This document shows, in pieces, positions 13,986 to 22,983 of a stretch of 64,000 nt of DNA; positions within the stretch are counted from its first letter, which is position 1, and each line of letters opens with the position of its first letter. The stretch is from an uncultured bacterium (GTDB taxonomy: Bacteria; Planctomycetota; UBA1135; GCA-002686595): positions 1 to 64,000 of the forward strand of contig CADEGS010000001.1 of the NCBI GenBank assembly GCA_902826945.1, in the 5' to 3' direction. The translations under genes and the position numbers were made by a program. Under the pieces are notes generated by a model. It saw nothing but the letters and a program-made list of their open reading frames with translations. It did no database searches and was not told the DNA's origin.

Positions 13986-15772
13986 CGGCGCAGGTCTCCG
14001 TCGCGCAGGGGGGTCGTGACCACGGTCTCGACGAACGAGTTGATCGTGCAGTAGCCGGCCAGGAAGCGCTCGAGCACCGAGGCCAGCAGGAACACGCCGG
14101 TCGTGCGCAGGCGCTCCTCGTCCAGCACCAGCCGCACCTGCAGGCCGCGGCAGAAGCCGGGCTGGCCGCCGACCACGATGCGGCGCACGACCGGGCGGCT
14201 CTCGACCGCCAGCAGCGCCTCGCCGACGCGCCGCGTCTCGGGCGCGGCCAGCGGGTCGAACAGGCGCAGGCACTCGCGCAGGAAGCCCAGCGCGTCCGTG
14301 CCCTCGACGATCGAGGCGTGGTGCAGCGCCAGCAGCGACACGAGCCGCCAGGTCGCGCCGCGCCCGCGCGGCGCCCGCACCGTCTGCGTCGGCGCGGTCA
14401 GGCACTGGATGCGCGTGATCGCGCCGCCGCCCTTGGCGAAGGTCAGGCGCGGGTGCCCGCCGCCGAACGGCAGGCGCGCGGGCTGGTTGCGGTTGAGGCA
14501 CGTGACCTCCGCCTCGAGCACCCAGTCGTCGGGCGCGCTGGGCGCGAAGGCGTCGTCGACGAGCGCCAGATGGATCTCCGTGCCGCGGTCCACGTCCTCC
14601 TCGCCGCGCGGCGTGGGGCGGCGGGTCGCGTGCCAGTAGCGCTGCGGCCCGCTCGTGTCGAGGTCGTGGCGCACGCCGTAGAAGGGCGCGTACTCGACCG
14701 TGCCCTGCGCGCGCGACGAGGCGCGCACGGCGTCCACCGAGTGGATCTCCGTCTCGAGCTCGTGGCGCGCGTCGGCCACCAGGTGGTACTCGCTCTGGCG
14801 GCCGGTCAGGCGGATCGGCTCGGCGCGGCGCTCGAACAGGTTCACGACCGGCGTGCAGCCCAGGCGCAGCGTCGAGGCGTCCACGACCAGCTCCAGGTCG
14901 GTGATCGAGCGCCGCAGGAAGACGAACAGGTGCAGGCGGTCGGTCAGGCGCCTCGTGTCCAGGCCCACGACGTCGAAGAACAGGAACTTGTGCGGGAAGG
15001 CGAAGAACTCGGTCAGCAGGCGCTCCTCGGGGTGCGAGCGCGCGCCGTCGGGCAGCACGCTCTCGCCGTCGGCGAAGCCCACCGGGCGCAGCGCGTCGGG
15101 CCCGAGCACCTGCGGCCGCCGGTCGCCCGGCGTGGCCGCGACCGCCACCTCGATCGCGTCGTTCAGCACCAGCTCGTACAGGGAGGCCATGTGGCGGAAC
15201 TCCCCGTTCAGGAAGAAGCGCAGGCGCTCGGGCGCCAGCGCGCCGACGCTGCCCGAGTCGGCCGCGGGCCGCAGCTCGACGTGCAGGAGGCCCGCGCTGC
15301 TGCGCGAGCGCGGCGTGACGGGCGAGGTGAAGGGCGGCCCCATCAGGCGCGCCGACTCGACCGCGAGCGGCAGCGCCTCCACGTCGTAGGCGGTGCGGTA
15401 GCGGCACGGCTCGCCGTAGGCGCTGTCGGTCACGAGGCCCGTGCCACGCTCGACGCGCGCCGGCGCGGTCAGGTCGGGCGCGCACTCGAACTGCACCACG
15501 GCCATCGACGGCACGGGCGCGAGCTGGTTCGGCGCGAGCAGGCCCAGCAGCGCGTCGGTCAGCTCCGGGAACTCGTCGTCGAGCTTGCGCCGCACGCGCG
15601 CGTTCAGGAACGCGACCGACTCGACCAGGCGCGAGACGTGCGGGTCCTCGATCTGGTCGGCGCCCAGCCGCAGGCGGCCCGCGATCTTGGGGTGCAGGCG
15701 CGAGAACTCCGCCCCCGCGCGGCGCAGGTAGGAGAGCTCCTGGTCGTAGAAGCGCAGCAGGTCCTCGTCCAT
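13949..15772 (-). CDS. tssF: TssF, T6SS baseplate component (ImpG/VasA)
   Basis: 607 residues, the usual TssF length. The start MDEDLLRFYDQELSYLRRAG is the classic TssF N-terminus, followed by FSRLHPKIAGRLRL and DPHVSRLVESVAFLNARV. Further family segments are LTDALLGLLAPNQLAPVPSM and FAFPHKFLFFDVVGLD. TssF2G forms the wedge that links the spike hub to TssK and the sheath. It lies 3 bases after the tssE stop and overlaps tssG. No sign of damage. Confidence 0.95.
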   Translation of the reverse strand: MDEDLLRFYDQELSYLRRAGAEFSRLHPKIAGRLRLGADQIEDPHVSRLVESVAFLNARVRRKLDDEFPELTDALLGLLAPNQLAPVPSMAVVQFECAPDLTAPARVERGTGLVTDSAYGEPCRYRTAYDVEALPLAVESARLMGPPFTSPVTPRSRSSAGLLHVELRPAADSGSVGALAPERLRFFLNGEFRHMASLYELVLNDAIEVAVAATPGDRRPQVLGPDALRPVGFADGESVLPDGARSHPEERLLTEFFAFPHKFLFFDVVGLDTRRLTDRLHLFVFLRRSITDLELVVDASTLRLGCTPVVNLFERRAEPIRLTGRQSEYHLVADARHELETEIHSVDAVRASSRAQGTVEYAPFYGVRHDLDTSGPQRYWHATRRPTPRGEEDVDRGTEIHLALVDDAFAPSAPDDWVLEAEVTCLNRNQPARLPFGGGHPRLTFAKGGGAITRIQCLTAPTQTVRAPRGRGATWRLVSLLALHHASIVEGTDALGFLRECLRLFDPLAAPETRRVGEALLAVESRPVVRRIVVGGQPGFCRGLQVRLVLDEERLRTTGVFLLASVLERFLAGYCTINSFVETVVTTPLRDGDLRRWAPRSGSRILL

Positions 15773-15775
15773 GGC

Positions 15776-16261
15776 TCAGATCTGGATCCGGAACGAGCGC
15801 GTCAGGACGTCCACGTGCGAATCGTACAGGACGGACTCGGGCATCGGCTCGGTGCGCAGCACGGCCTCGATGCGGAAGTGCAGCGAGCGCTCGGCGTTGC
15901 GCCGCTCGTCCACGGGCACGACGCGCACCGACGAGAAGCGCGGCTCGTGCGTGCGGATCAGCTCCTCGATGCCCTTCAGGTAGCGCCGCCGGCGCTCGAG
16001 CGAGCTCATGTTGGCGCCGCTGAAGTCCGGGATGCCGAACTGGAAGGAGGAGCGCTCGAGCTCGTCGAGCCCGTCGGGCAGCGAGAACGGGCGCCGGCGC
16101 GTGTTGAGCAGGTCCTCGAGGTCGCGCCGCACGGCGTCCTTGAGCGCCTCCCCCATCTGCTTGAGCGTCATCGCCTGCTCGCCGCTCCGCTCGGGGTCCT
16201 GGTCGATCAGCCGGTCGAGCACCGACGGCAGTCCGGGTCGCTGGTCCTTGCGCTCGGCCAC
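15776..16261 (-). CDS. tssE: TssE, gp25-like T6SS baseplate protein
   Basis: 161 residues. It contains the gp25-type core: LKDAVRRDLEDLLNTRRR near residues 40-57 (the EDLLN motif), FGIPDFSG near 75-82, then a beta-rich C-terminus (RFSSVRVVPVDERRNAERSL, LHFRIEAVLR). TssE starts sheath polymerisation on the baseplate, like phage T4 gp25. It follows tagJ by 4 bases and precedes tssF by 3, so it belongs to the same transcript. Confidence 0.93.
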   Translation of the reverse strand: MAERKDQRPGLPSVLDRLIDQDPERSGEQAMTLKQMGEALKDAVRRDLEDLLNTRRRPFSLPDGLDELERSSFQFGIPDFSGANMSSLERRRRYLKGIEELIRTHEPRFSSVRVVPVDERRNAERSLHFRIEAVLRTEPMPESVLYDSHVDVLTRSFRIQI

Positions 16262-16265
16262 CGCC

Positions 16266-17063
16266 TCAGGCTCCCGCGGGCTCGAAGTCCAGGCGCCCGA
16301 GCTCGAGCAGCGTGCGCGCCTCCTCCCCGACCAGGAACGTGCGCAGGCCGACGCCGCGCACCAGGTCGGCGCCGGCGTCGATCCAGTCCGTGCGGCGCGC
16401 CAGCCGCGCCCGGTCGTCGAGGCCCTCCTCGCAGGCGTAGACGGCCGGCAGGAACACCTTCCCGTCGGGCCCGTCGCGCACCTCCATCAGCGCCGGGCGC
16501 CACAGGAGGTCGAGCGGCTGCGCGGGCGCGTCGCACGCGATCGAGACGACGCGCTCGACCGGGATCCAGAGCAGGCGACCCGTGCTGGTCAGGACCTCCA
16601 GCGTGCCGCCCAGGAGGTCGTCCAGGTCGCGGAAGTCGTCGAAGGCCGCGCCGTCGGCGCGGCCGGCGACGGGCGGGCGCGCCTCCTCCGCGCGCTGCGC
16701 CAGTCGCGCCGCCTCCGCCGCGTCGCCCGCGCGCAGGGCGACGCTCGCCTCGAGGCGCACGCGCACGTGCTCGGGCGGGTCGCCCAGGAAGTCGGGCACG
16801 CGGCCGTCCTTGTGCACCTCCTGGCGCGTCTTCTCGGCGCGGATGAGCTGGCGGTAGAGCGCCACGGTCGGGCCGCTCTGCGGCTCGAGCTTCTCGATCG
16901 TCTCGAACTGCGCGTCGGCGCGCTCGAGGTTGCCCGCCAGGCACAGGAGCTCGCCCAGGAAGGAGCGCTCGCGCACGTCCGAGGGCTTCGAGCGCACGGC
17001 CTCGTTCTGGCGGGCCACGGCCTCGGTCAGCTTGCCTTCGCGGTACAGGTCCTTGGCGTCCAT
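16266..17063 (-). CDS. tagJ: TagJ/ImpE, T6SS accessory protein
   Basis: 265 residues from the ATG at 17063 (MDAKDLYREGKLTEAVARQN). The N-terminal half is TPR-like helices (RSFLGELLCLAGNLERADAQ), and the C-terminal half is the ImpE domain (FDDFRDLDDLLGGTLEVLTS, RPLDLLWRPALM-type stretch, GLRTFLVGEE, LLELGRLDF at the end). In Pseudomonas aeruginosa the homologue HsiE1/TagJ binds the TssB N-terminus and ClpV, so it probably tunes sheath disassembly. The position between tssC2 and tssE matches impE in the Agrobacterium imp operon. Confidence 0.92.
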   Translation of the reverse strand: MDAKDLYREGKLTEAVARQNEAVRSKPSDVRERSFLGELLCLAGNLERADAQFETIEKLEPQSGPTVALYRQLIRAEKTRQEVHKDGRVPDFLGDPPEHVRVRLEASVALRAGDAAEAARLAQRAEEARPPVAGRADGAAFDDFRDLDDLLGGTLEVLTSTGRLLWIPVERVVSIACDAPAQPLDLLWRPALMEVRDGPDGKVFLPAVYACEEGLDDRARLARRTDWIDAGADLVRGVGLRTFLVGEEARTLLELGRLDFEPAGA

Positions 17064-17080
17064 GGCCGTCGCTCCTCTTG

Positions 17081-18559
17081 TCAGCGGTCGGTGACGATCT
17101 CGGTGACCAGACGCATCGAAGACGACATCTGGTCGAGCTGGAAGTGGGGTCGGAGGTGGAACACGGAGGTGTAGCAGCCGGGGCGCCCCGGCACCTCGCG
17201 CACGGAGACGCTGGCCTCGCGCAGCGGGCAGCGCGCCTGCATCTCGTCGCTGGCGCTGTCGGAGGCGAGCGTGATCGAGAGCAGCCAGTCGGACAGGCGG
17301 CGCTCGAGCTGGTTGACGCTGACCAGCGAGCCGGTCAGGTCGCGGCAGATGACCTTGACGTAGTGCGCGATGCGCGAGGCGCACAGCACGTACTGCAGGA
17401 GCGCTCCCATGCGCGCGTTCACCGTCGCGTCGTTCGACGAGAAGGTCGGCGGCGCGTGCAGCGACACGGTCGTGTAGAAGACGGCGGCGCTCTCGCCGTG
17501 CAGCGAGCTGAGCGGCATCAGCCCCAGGTCGCCCAGCATGCGCTCGCGCGGGTCGGTGATCAGCACCTCGGTGGCGATGCGCACCGCGACGCCCGGCGCG
17601 TCCGTGCCGTGGTCGGCGGCCGGCAGGTCGCGCACGAGGCCGCCCGTCTCCTGGTCGAGCTTGCTGCCGCGGATGTCCGCCAGCCAGCCGTGGTTGGCGA
17701 AGGCGCGCACGACGACGCGGCCGAGCGCGAAGGCCGCATTGCCCCACAGGTAGTCCTCGTGCGCGACGCAGCGCTCGACGAACGGGAAGCCGTCGCGGCG
17801 GTCGGGGTCGTGGCCGTAGGGCAGCCGCGCCAGCACGCGCGGCAGAGTCAGCGCCACGAAGCGCGTGTCCTCCAGCTCGCGCAGTGCGCGCCAGGCGGTG
17901 TACTCGACGCCGCGGAAGGTGCGCGGCAGGTCGAGCGGCAGCTCGAGCTCGCGGAAGGAGTCCAGGCCCAGCAGCGAGGGGTGCACGCCCGCCACGAACG
18001 GCGCGAAGGCCGCGGCGGCGACCGTCGCCACGCTGCGCAGCGCGCGCACGTCGTCCACGCGCTGGTCGGGGCGCGGGCGGTGCGAGACGTAGTAGTCGCC
18101 GAGCAGGACGCCGAAGGGCTCGCCGCCCGGCGCGCCGAACTCGGCGCTGTAGACCTTCTTGAAGAGCTGGCTCTGGTCGAACTCGATCGCGCGCTCGGCG
18201 TCGCGCGCCAGCTCGCTCCACGAGACGTCCAGCACCCGCACCTTCACCATCGCGTCGTGCGGCACGCCCTCGACCAGCCAGCGCAGGCTGCGCCACGAGG
18301 CCTCCAGCCGCTGGAGCTGCGGGTGGTGCAGGATCGCCGCGAGCTGGCGCTCGAGCAGCGCGTCGATGGCGGCGATGTCGCGCGCCAGGCGCGTGGCGAT
18401 CGCCGCGGAGTCCGGCGGCGGCCCCGCGCGCGGCCCGAGCCAGATCGCGAGCGCCAGCGACGGTCGCGGCTCCGCGAGGAACGCGTCGAGGCGGGCGCGC
18501 CGCCCCTCGTCGCGGTGCGCCGTAGCGACGACGAGCTCGTCCAGCCAGGCTTCTTCCAT
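17081..18559 (-). CDS. Second TssC, divergent sheath large subunit (TssC40/ImpD-like)
   Basis: 492 residues. It shares the TssC framework with the gene upstream: FDQSQLFKKVYSAEFGAPGG near residues 128-147, GVLLGDYYVSHRPRPDQRVD, ARLPYG, YVKVICRDLTGSLVS and a C-terminal HLRPHFQLDQMSSSMRLV. The N-terminal 60 residues are unrelated to the first TssC. Two tssC genes between tssB and tagJ is the arrangement of impC (TssC41) and impD (TssC40) in Agrobacterium tumefaciens. Its role beside the main sheath protein is not established by the sequence; a minor or baseplate-proximal sheath component is possible. Confidence 0.9.
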   Translation of the reverse strand: MEEAWLDELVVATAHRDEGRRARLDAFLAEPRPSLALAIWLGPRAGPPPDSAAIATRLARDIAAIDALLERQLAAILHHPQLQRLEASWRSLRWLVEGVPHDAMVKVRVLDVSWSELARDAERAIEFDQSQLFKKVYSAEFGAPGGEPFGVLLGDYYVSHRPRPDQRVDDVRALRSVATVAAAAFAPFVAGVHPSLLGLDSFRELELPLDLPRTFRGVEYTAWRALRELEDTRFVALTLPRVLARLPYGHDPDRRDGFPFVERCVAHEDYLWGNAAFALGRVVVRAFANHGWLADIRGSKLDQETGGLVRDLPAADHGTDAPGVAVRIATEVLITDPRERMLGDLGLMPLSSLHGESAAVFYTTVSLHAPPTFSSNDATVNARMGALLQYVLCASRIAHYVKVICRDLTGSLVSVNQLERRLSDWLLSITLASDSASDEMQARCPLREASVSVREVPGRPGCYTSVFHLRPHFQLDQMSSSMRLVTEIVTDR

Positions 18560-18605
18560 GGCGAGCTCCCCGGCCGCGGGCGCGCGCGGCCGGGGACGAG
18601 CCGGC

Positions 18606-20108
18606 CTACTTGTTGATCTGCGGGATCTTGGCCACGAGGCGCAGCGAGGCCGTCAGCTCCTCCATCTGGAGCCAGGGGCGCAGGTGCGCGACGGCGTGGT
18701 ACGCCCCGGGGCTGCCGGGGATCTCCTTGACCTCGATCTGCGACTCGCGCAGCGGGTACTTGGCGCGCATCGCCGGGCTCGACTCCGGATCCGAGTTCAC
18801 GTAGTTCTTGATCCAGCGGTCGAGCCACAGCGCGCAGTCGCGCGCCTCCATGAACGAGCCGATCTTGTCGCGGCCCATCACCTTCAGGTAGTGCGCGAAG
18901 CGCGACGTGGCCATCAGGGCCGGCAGGCGCGCCGAGATCGCCGCGTTGGCCGTGGCGTCGGGGTCGTCGTACTTCTTGGGCTTCTGCGCCGTCTGGCCGC
19001 CGAAGAACACCGCGAAGTCGGTGTTCTTGTAGTGGCACAGCGGCAGGAAGCCGAGCTTCGAGAGCTCCGCCTCGCGCCGGTCGGTGATGCCGACCTCGGT
19101 CGGGCACTTGATGTCCAGGTCGCCGTCGTCGCTCTTGAACAGGTGCGTCGGCAGGTTGTCCACCCGGCCGCCGCCCTCCGCGCCGCGGATCGCGACGCAG
19201 AAGCTCGTCTCGGCGAACGCGCGCGTGAGGACGGTGCCCTTCACGTAGGCCGCGTTCATCCAGCAGTAGTGCGAGTGGTCCGTCGGCTTGGCCACGCCGC
19301 GCTCGTCGACGGCCACCTCCTCGTACTGGAACTCCTCGACCGGGTTCGTGGACGCGCCGTAGGGCAGGCGCGCCAGCGTGCGCGGCATGACCATCGTCAC
19401 GAAGCGCGAGTCCTCCGTGTCGCGGAACGACTTCCACTTGATGAACTCGCGCGACTCGAAGATCTTCTCCAGGTCGCGCGGGCTGGAGAGCTCCTGCCAG
19501 CTCTCGAAGCCGAACAGCTCGGGCCCGGGCGACGTGATGAACGGGCAGAAGCTCGCCGCCGCCACGTTCGACATCTTCTCGAGCAGGTCGATGTCGTTCG
19601 GGTGGTTCGTGATCTCGTAGTCGCCGATCAGGGCGCCGTACGGCTCGCCGCCGGGCGTGCCGAACTCGTTCTCGTAGAGCTTCTTGAACGTCTGGCTCTG
19701 GTCGAACTCGACCGCCCGGTCGAGGTCCTTGAACAGTTCGCTCTTGCTGACGTTCATCATCTTCAGCTTGAGCGAGGCGCTGGTCTCGGACTGCATCACC
19801 AGGTGGTGCAGCCCGCGCCACGAGCCCTCGAGCTTGAGGAACTGCGGCGCGTGCATGATCGCCGCGAGCTGCTTCGACAGGCGCTGGTCGATGCCCTTGA
19901 TGGCCTCCGTCAGCGTCTTGGTCAGGTTGCGGTCGAACGTGACCGTGCCGCGCAAGGCCTCCTCGGTCAGCGTGCGGATCAGCTCCTCGGCGCGCGACCG
20001 CTCGGTCTGCTTGGTCGCCTTGATCGCCTGCTCGAGCAGGCTCGGACCGGCGGCGGCCTCGGTCTCCGTCGTCTGTGCGGACTTGGCGCTCTCTTCTGCT
20101 TGGCTCAT
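18606..20108 (-). CDS. tssC: TssC, T6SS contractile sheath large subunit
   Basis: 500 residues. The hallmarks of TssC/VipB are [71 protein letters not shown] and, near the end, CPLRE-type [20 protein letters not shown] followed by [20 protein letters not shown]. TssC and TssB form the helical sheath that contracts to drive the Hcp tube. It follows tssB by 16 bases. It is the better match of the two TssC genes to the standard family. Confidence 0.96.
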   Translation of the reverse strand: MSQAEESAKSAQTTETEAAAGPSLLEQAIKATKQTERSRAEELIRTLTEEALRGTVTFDRNLTKTLTEAIKGIDQRLSKQLAAIMHAPQFLKLEGSWRGLHHLVMQSETSASLKLKMMNVSKSELFKDLDRAVEFDQSQTFKKLYENEFGTPGGEPYGALIGDYEITNHPNDIDLLEKMSNVAAASFCPFITSPGPELFGFESWQELSSPRDLEKIFESREFIKWKSFRDTEDSRFVTMVMPRTLARLPYGASTNPVEEFQYEEVAVDERGVAKPTDHSHYCWMNAAYVKGTVLTRAFAETSFCVAIRGAEGGGRVDNLPTHLFKSDDGDLDIKCPTEVGITDRREAELSKLGFLPLCHYKNTDFAVFFGGQTAQKPKKYDDPDATANAAISARLPALMATSRFAHYLKVMGRDKIGSFMEARDCALWLDRWIKNYVNSDPESSPAMRAKYPLRESQIEVKEIPGSPGAYHAVAHLRPWLQMEELTASLRLVAKIPQINK

Positions 20109-20124
20109 GGGTCCCCCTCAGGCC

Positions 20125-20700
20125 TCACGGGTTCTGGGTGTCGGGCTGGGTCGCGCCGCCGGCCGGCGCGTCGGGAGCGGGCGCGCCGCCTCCCTGGCCG
20201 CCTTGCAGGTCGATCCCGAGCTCGCGCGACAGCCGGGCCATCGCGTCGGGGTTCTTCAGGGCGTCCTCGAGCAGGCTCTCGAGCTTCTGCGAGCGGTCGG
20301 TCTTCGCGAGCAGGTCGTTGAGCCGGTTGCGCGTCTCGAGCAGGTTCCGCAGCGCGTCGACCTGCTGCACGATCTGGCCCGGCGTGAAGTCGTCCATCGA
20401 CTTGAACTTCAGGCTCACCGCCATCTCGCTCCCGTCGCCCGAGAGCGTGTTCTCGACGCGCATGTTGAGCTCGGGCGAGACGCTCGCCAGCACGTCGTTG
20501 AAGTTGTCGCGGTCGATCTGGACGAACTTCCGGTCGCGCAGGGGCTTGAGCGGCTGCGTGGGGTTGCCCGAGAAGTCCCCCATCACGCCGACCACGAAGG
20601 GCAGCTCGCGCTTCACCGCCGCGCCGCCCGTCTCGACCTCGTAGATCAGGTGCACGCGCGGCTTGCGCACGCGCTCGAGCTTCTTGTGGATGCTTGCCAT
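20125..20700 (-). CDS. tssB: TssB, T6SS contractile sheath small subunit
   Basis: 191 residues. It starts [20 protein letters not shown] and has the TssB/VipA signatures [32 protein letters not shown] and [17 protein letters not shown]. The last 25 residues are Gly/Pro/Ala/Gln-rich and probably flexible. The partner tssC is the next gene. The N-terminal helix of TssB is the known docking site of TagJ in other systems, and TagJ is also encoded here. Confidence 0.96.
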   Translation of the reverse strand: MASIHKKLERVRKPRVHLIYEVETGGAAVKRELPFVVGVMGDFSGNPTQPLKPLRDRKFVQIDRDNFNDVLASVSPELNMRVENTLSGDGSEMAVSLKFKSMDDFTPGQIVQQVDALRNLLETRNRLNDLLAKTDRSQKLESLLEDALKNPDAMARLSRELGIDLQGGQGGGAPAPDAPAGGATQPDTQNP

Positions 20701-20753
20701 GGTTCAGCCTTCGGTTCGGTTGGGCCGGTTCTTCGTGCGGGACGGCGCGCGGG

Positions 20754-21857
20754 TCAGGACGAGGACGATTCGGAGCCGGCGCCGGGCGAGACCCCGGTGC
20801 GCGTCTGGTAGGCCTGCAGCGCCGAGGGATCCGGGATCAGCTCGCTCATCAGGAGGTGCAGCGGCATCTGCGACCAGCGGATCCCCTGGTCGATGACGTA
20901 CGAGATCGGCGAGTGCGGCTCGCTCTTGCGGAACCAGTCGCGCACGCGGCGCAGCGCCTCGAGCGCGTCCTGGCGGGTGGCGATCGTGCCTGGCGGCGCG
21001 GCGGCCGGCGCCGGCGCGCCGGCGGCGCGCGCCGGCGCCTCCGCGGCGGCCGCGGCGCCCGCCTCGGGCCGCGTCAGGTCCTTCGTCAGGTAGCCCAGGC
21101 AGTCGAGCACGTCCTGCAGCGCCTGGCGGATGGACGAGGTCGGCGGAGCGGCGGACCCGCAGCGCCCGTCGAGGTCGCGCGAGAGCGCCTCGAACTCGCG
21201 CAGGCAGCGCTCGACCTCGTCCTTGCGGTCGAACAGCTCGGCGGGATCCGTGGCGCCCACGGCCGCCTGGAAGCGATCGAGCGTCGCCCCGCCCGCGTCG
21301 ATGCGCCGCTGGCGCACCTCCGGGTCGGCGATGGCGGAGATCTCGCGCGCCGTGCGGTAGTGCCAGGCCGACAGCGCGCCCTTCTCGTCCACGAGCAGCG
21401 GCACCATCCCGATCGGCACGATCAGCGTGCCCTCGGCCTCCTCGCCGTTCAGGCCCGCCAGCGACGCGACGCGCGTGGACATGCCCTCCTCGTCCGGCCG
21501 CGGGTGCAGGCCGTCCCAGAAGCGCTCGACCAGGCCGCGCACGACCTCGAAGCCCTGGCGCAGGCCGGGGAAGCCTTCCTCGCGCACCAGCCCCTCGATC
21601 CACCACGTCGCGACCTCGAGGTCCTTCGAGTGCTCGGCCAGGATCGCCGGGGCCAGCTCGAGCACGGCGCCCCAGTCGGCGCCCGGCGCGCGCTCGGGGT
21701 CGTCGGAGGTCTGCGCGGCGCGCTCGACCGAGCGCGCCTGGTTGCGCGCGTCCTTGATGCGGTAGTAGACGGACGTCGGCGAGGGGTCGTCGCGCAGGTT
21801 GTCGCCTGCGGGGGCGTCCTCGCGGATGGGTCGCAGCAACGATTCCGCGTCGAACAT
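20754..21857 (-). CDS. tssA: TssA, T6SS cap/priming protein (ImpA N-terminal domain)
   Basis: 367 residues. The N-terminal ImpA_N domain is clear: LLRPIREDAPAGDNLRDDPS, YYRIKDARNQARSVER, then DLEVATWWIEGLVREEGFPG and RFWDGLHPRPDEEG. A Pro/Ala-rich linker lies at about 268-296. The C-terminal part has RDWFRKSEPHSPISYVIDQG and RWSQMPLHLLMSELI, the usual end of short ImpA proteins. TssA primes tube and sheath assembly or caps the growing end. It stands 53 bases upstream of tssB. Confidence 0.93.
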   Translation of the reverse strand: MFDAESLLRPIREDAPAGDNLRDDPSPTSVYYRIKDARNQARSVERAAQTSDDPERAPGADWGAVLELAPAILAEHSKDLEVATWWIEGLVREEGFPGLRQGFEVVRGLVERFWDGLHPRPDEEGMSTRVASLAGLNGEEAEGTLIVPIGMVPLLVDEKGALSAWHYRTAREISAIADPEVRQRRIDAGGATLDRFQAAVGATDPAELFDRKDEVERCLREFEALSRDLDGRCGSAAPPTSSIRQALQDVLDCLGYLTKDLTRPEAGAAAAAEAPARAAGAPAPAAAPPGTIATRQDALEALRRVRDWFRKSEPHSPISYVIDQGIRWSQMPLHLLMSELIPDPSALQAYQTRTGVSPGAGSESSSS

Positions 21858-21910
21858 GGTCGTGTGCGCTTCCGGGGAGCCCGTCCGTCCCCCGGACCCC
21901 GGGGCACGAG

Positions 21911-21927
21911 CGCCCGCTCCGCGGGCG
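21911..21927 (-). other. 7-bp stem-loop in the tagF-tssA gap
   Basis: CGCCCGC pairs with GCGGGCG around TCC, inside the 120-base gap between the tagF stop and the tssA start. It may be a processing or pausing site that separates the membrane-complex genes from the tssABC genes; the sequence shows only the inverted repeat. Confidence 0.25.
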
Positions 21928-21977
21928 GTGGCTGCCCAGCGTAGCGCGGCGGGGAGGCCCGCGAAAGCGCCTGGAGA

Positions 21978-22919
21978 CTAGCCGCGCCCGCGCCAGGAGG
22001 CCAGGGCGTCCCGCAGCGCGTCGCGCAGCCAGACGGAGCCCTCGGGCGGGGCGGCCCCGCTCCCGCGAGCGTCGTCGTCGGCGCGCGAGAAGTCGCCCGG
22101 TCCGAGCGCGCCCTCCCCCGCCGCGCGCGTCAACCACGCGACCCGCGCGTCGTCCAGCGGCTCGCGCGCGACGACCAGCGTCCCCGTGCCCGCGCCGGCG
22201 ACCAGCGGGCGCGGCGGGAAGAAGAGCGTCGGCACGCCGTCGGGCGCGAGCGCGCCCACGCCGCGCAGGACGACGACCCAGCCGATCACCTGGTCGCGCG
22301 CCGGCAGGTCGCGCACGAGCGGCAGCCGCCAGGGCCCGGCGTGGCGCGCGCGCGCCAGCTCGTCGAGCCGCGCGAAGAGCTCGTGCAGCCCGTCGAGGCG
22401 CGCGTCGCCGAAGAGCGCGTCGAGCCAGGCGTCGAGGTCGGCCGGCGCGCCGCCGATGCGCTCGTAGGCCCCGACCTCGAGCTCGCGGCCGCGCTCCGCG
22501 CCCAGGAGCTCCTGGCCGTCGCTCGCGCCCAGGCAGCGCTCGCGCGTCTCGTCGAGCACGCGCCAGACGGCCTCCGCCTCGGACAGGTTGCCTGCGGCGA
22601 GGTCGGCCTGCAGCGCCTTCTCGCGCCGCTCGACGAAGACCGTGAAGGGAAAGCTGCGGTGCTCGCCGGCGTCGCTGCTGGGCCACAGGCAGCCCTGCAG
22701 CGGCTCGCGCGCGCCCTGGCCCAGGAAGCGCAGCGGCTCGGACAGCCGCAGCTCGTCGTCGTCCGAGCGCGCCGAGCCGAAGGTGCGGTCGAGCCACTCG
22801 CGCAGGTCGCGCGCGGCGCCCTCGCCGCAGCCCACGCGCAGGTAGTCCTTGGCGATCGGGAGCTTGCCGTAGAGCTGCACGGCCGGCGACTCCGAGCGCC
22901 CCAGGAAGGAGAACTTCAT
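21978..22919 (-). CDS. tagF: TagF, T6SS post-translational regulator
   Basis: 313 residues. The start is typical of TagF: VQLYGKLPIAKDYLRVG near residues 14-30, followed by LREWLDRTFG, and the FPFTVFVERR segment near 90-99. In Pseudomonas and Agrobacterium, TagF represses T6SS firing, partly by binding the FHA protein, and kinase signalling relieves this. Here an FHA gene and a kinase lie upstream. The PppA phosphatase that is fused or adjacent to TagF in some species is not present. The last 50 residues are less conserved (SRADDDARGSGAAPPEG). Confidence 0.88.
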   Translation of the reverse strand: MKFSFLGRSESPAVQLYGKLPIAKDYLRVGCGEGAARDLREWLDRTFGSARSDDDELRLSEPLRFLGQGAREPLQGCLWPSSDAGEHRSFPFTVFVERREKALQADLAAGNLSEAEAVWRVLDETRERCLGASDGQELLGAERGRELEVGAYERIGGAPADLDAWLDALFGDARLDGLHELFARLDELARARHAGPWRLPLVRDLPARDQVIGWVVVLRGVGALAPDGVPTLFFPPRPLVAGAGTGTLVVAREPLDDARVAWLTRAAGEGALGPGDFSRADDDARGSGAAPPEGSVWLRDALRDALASWRGRG

Positions 22920-22983
22920 GCTGCGGGTCTCGCGGAGCGGGAGGACGCGCCGCCGGCGCGCGCGCGCGTCGTACGAAGCGACG

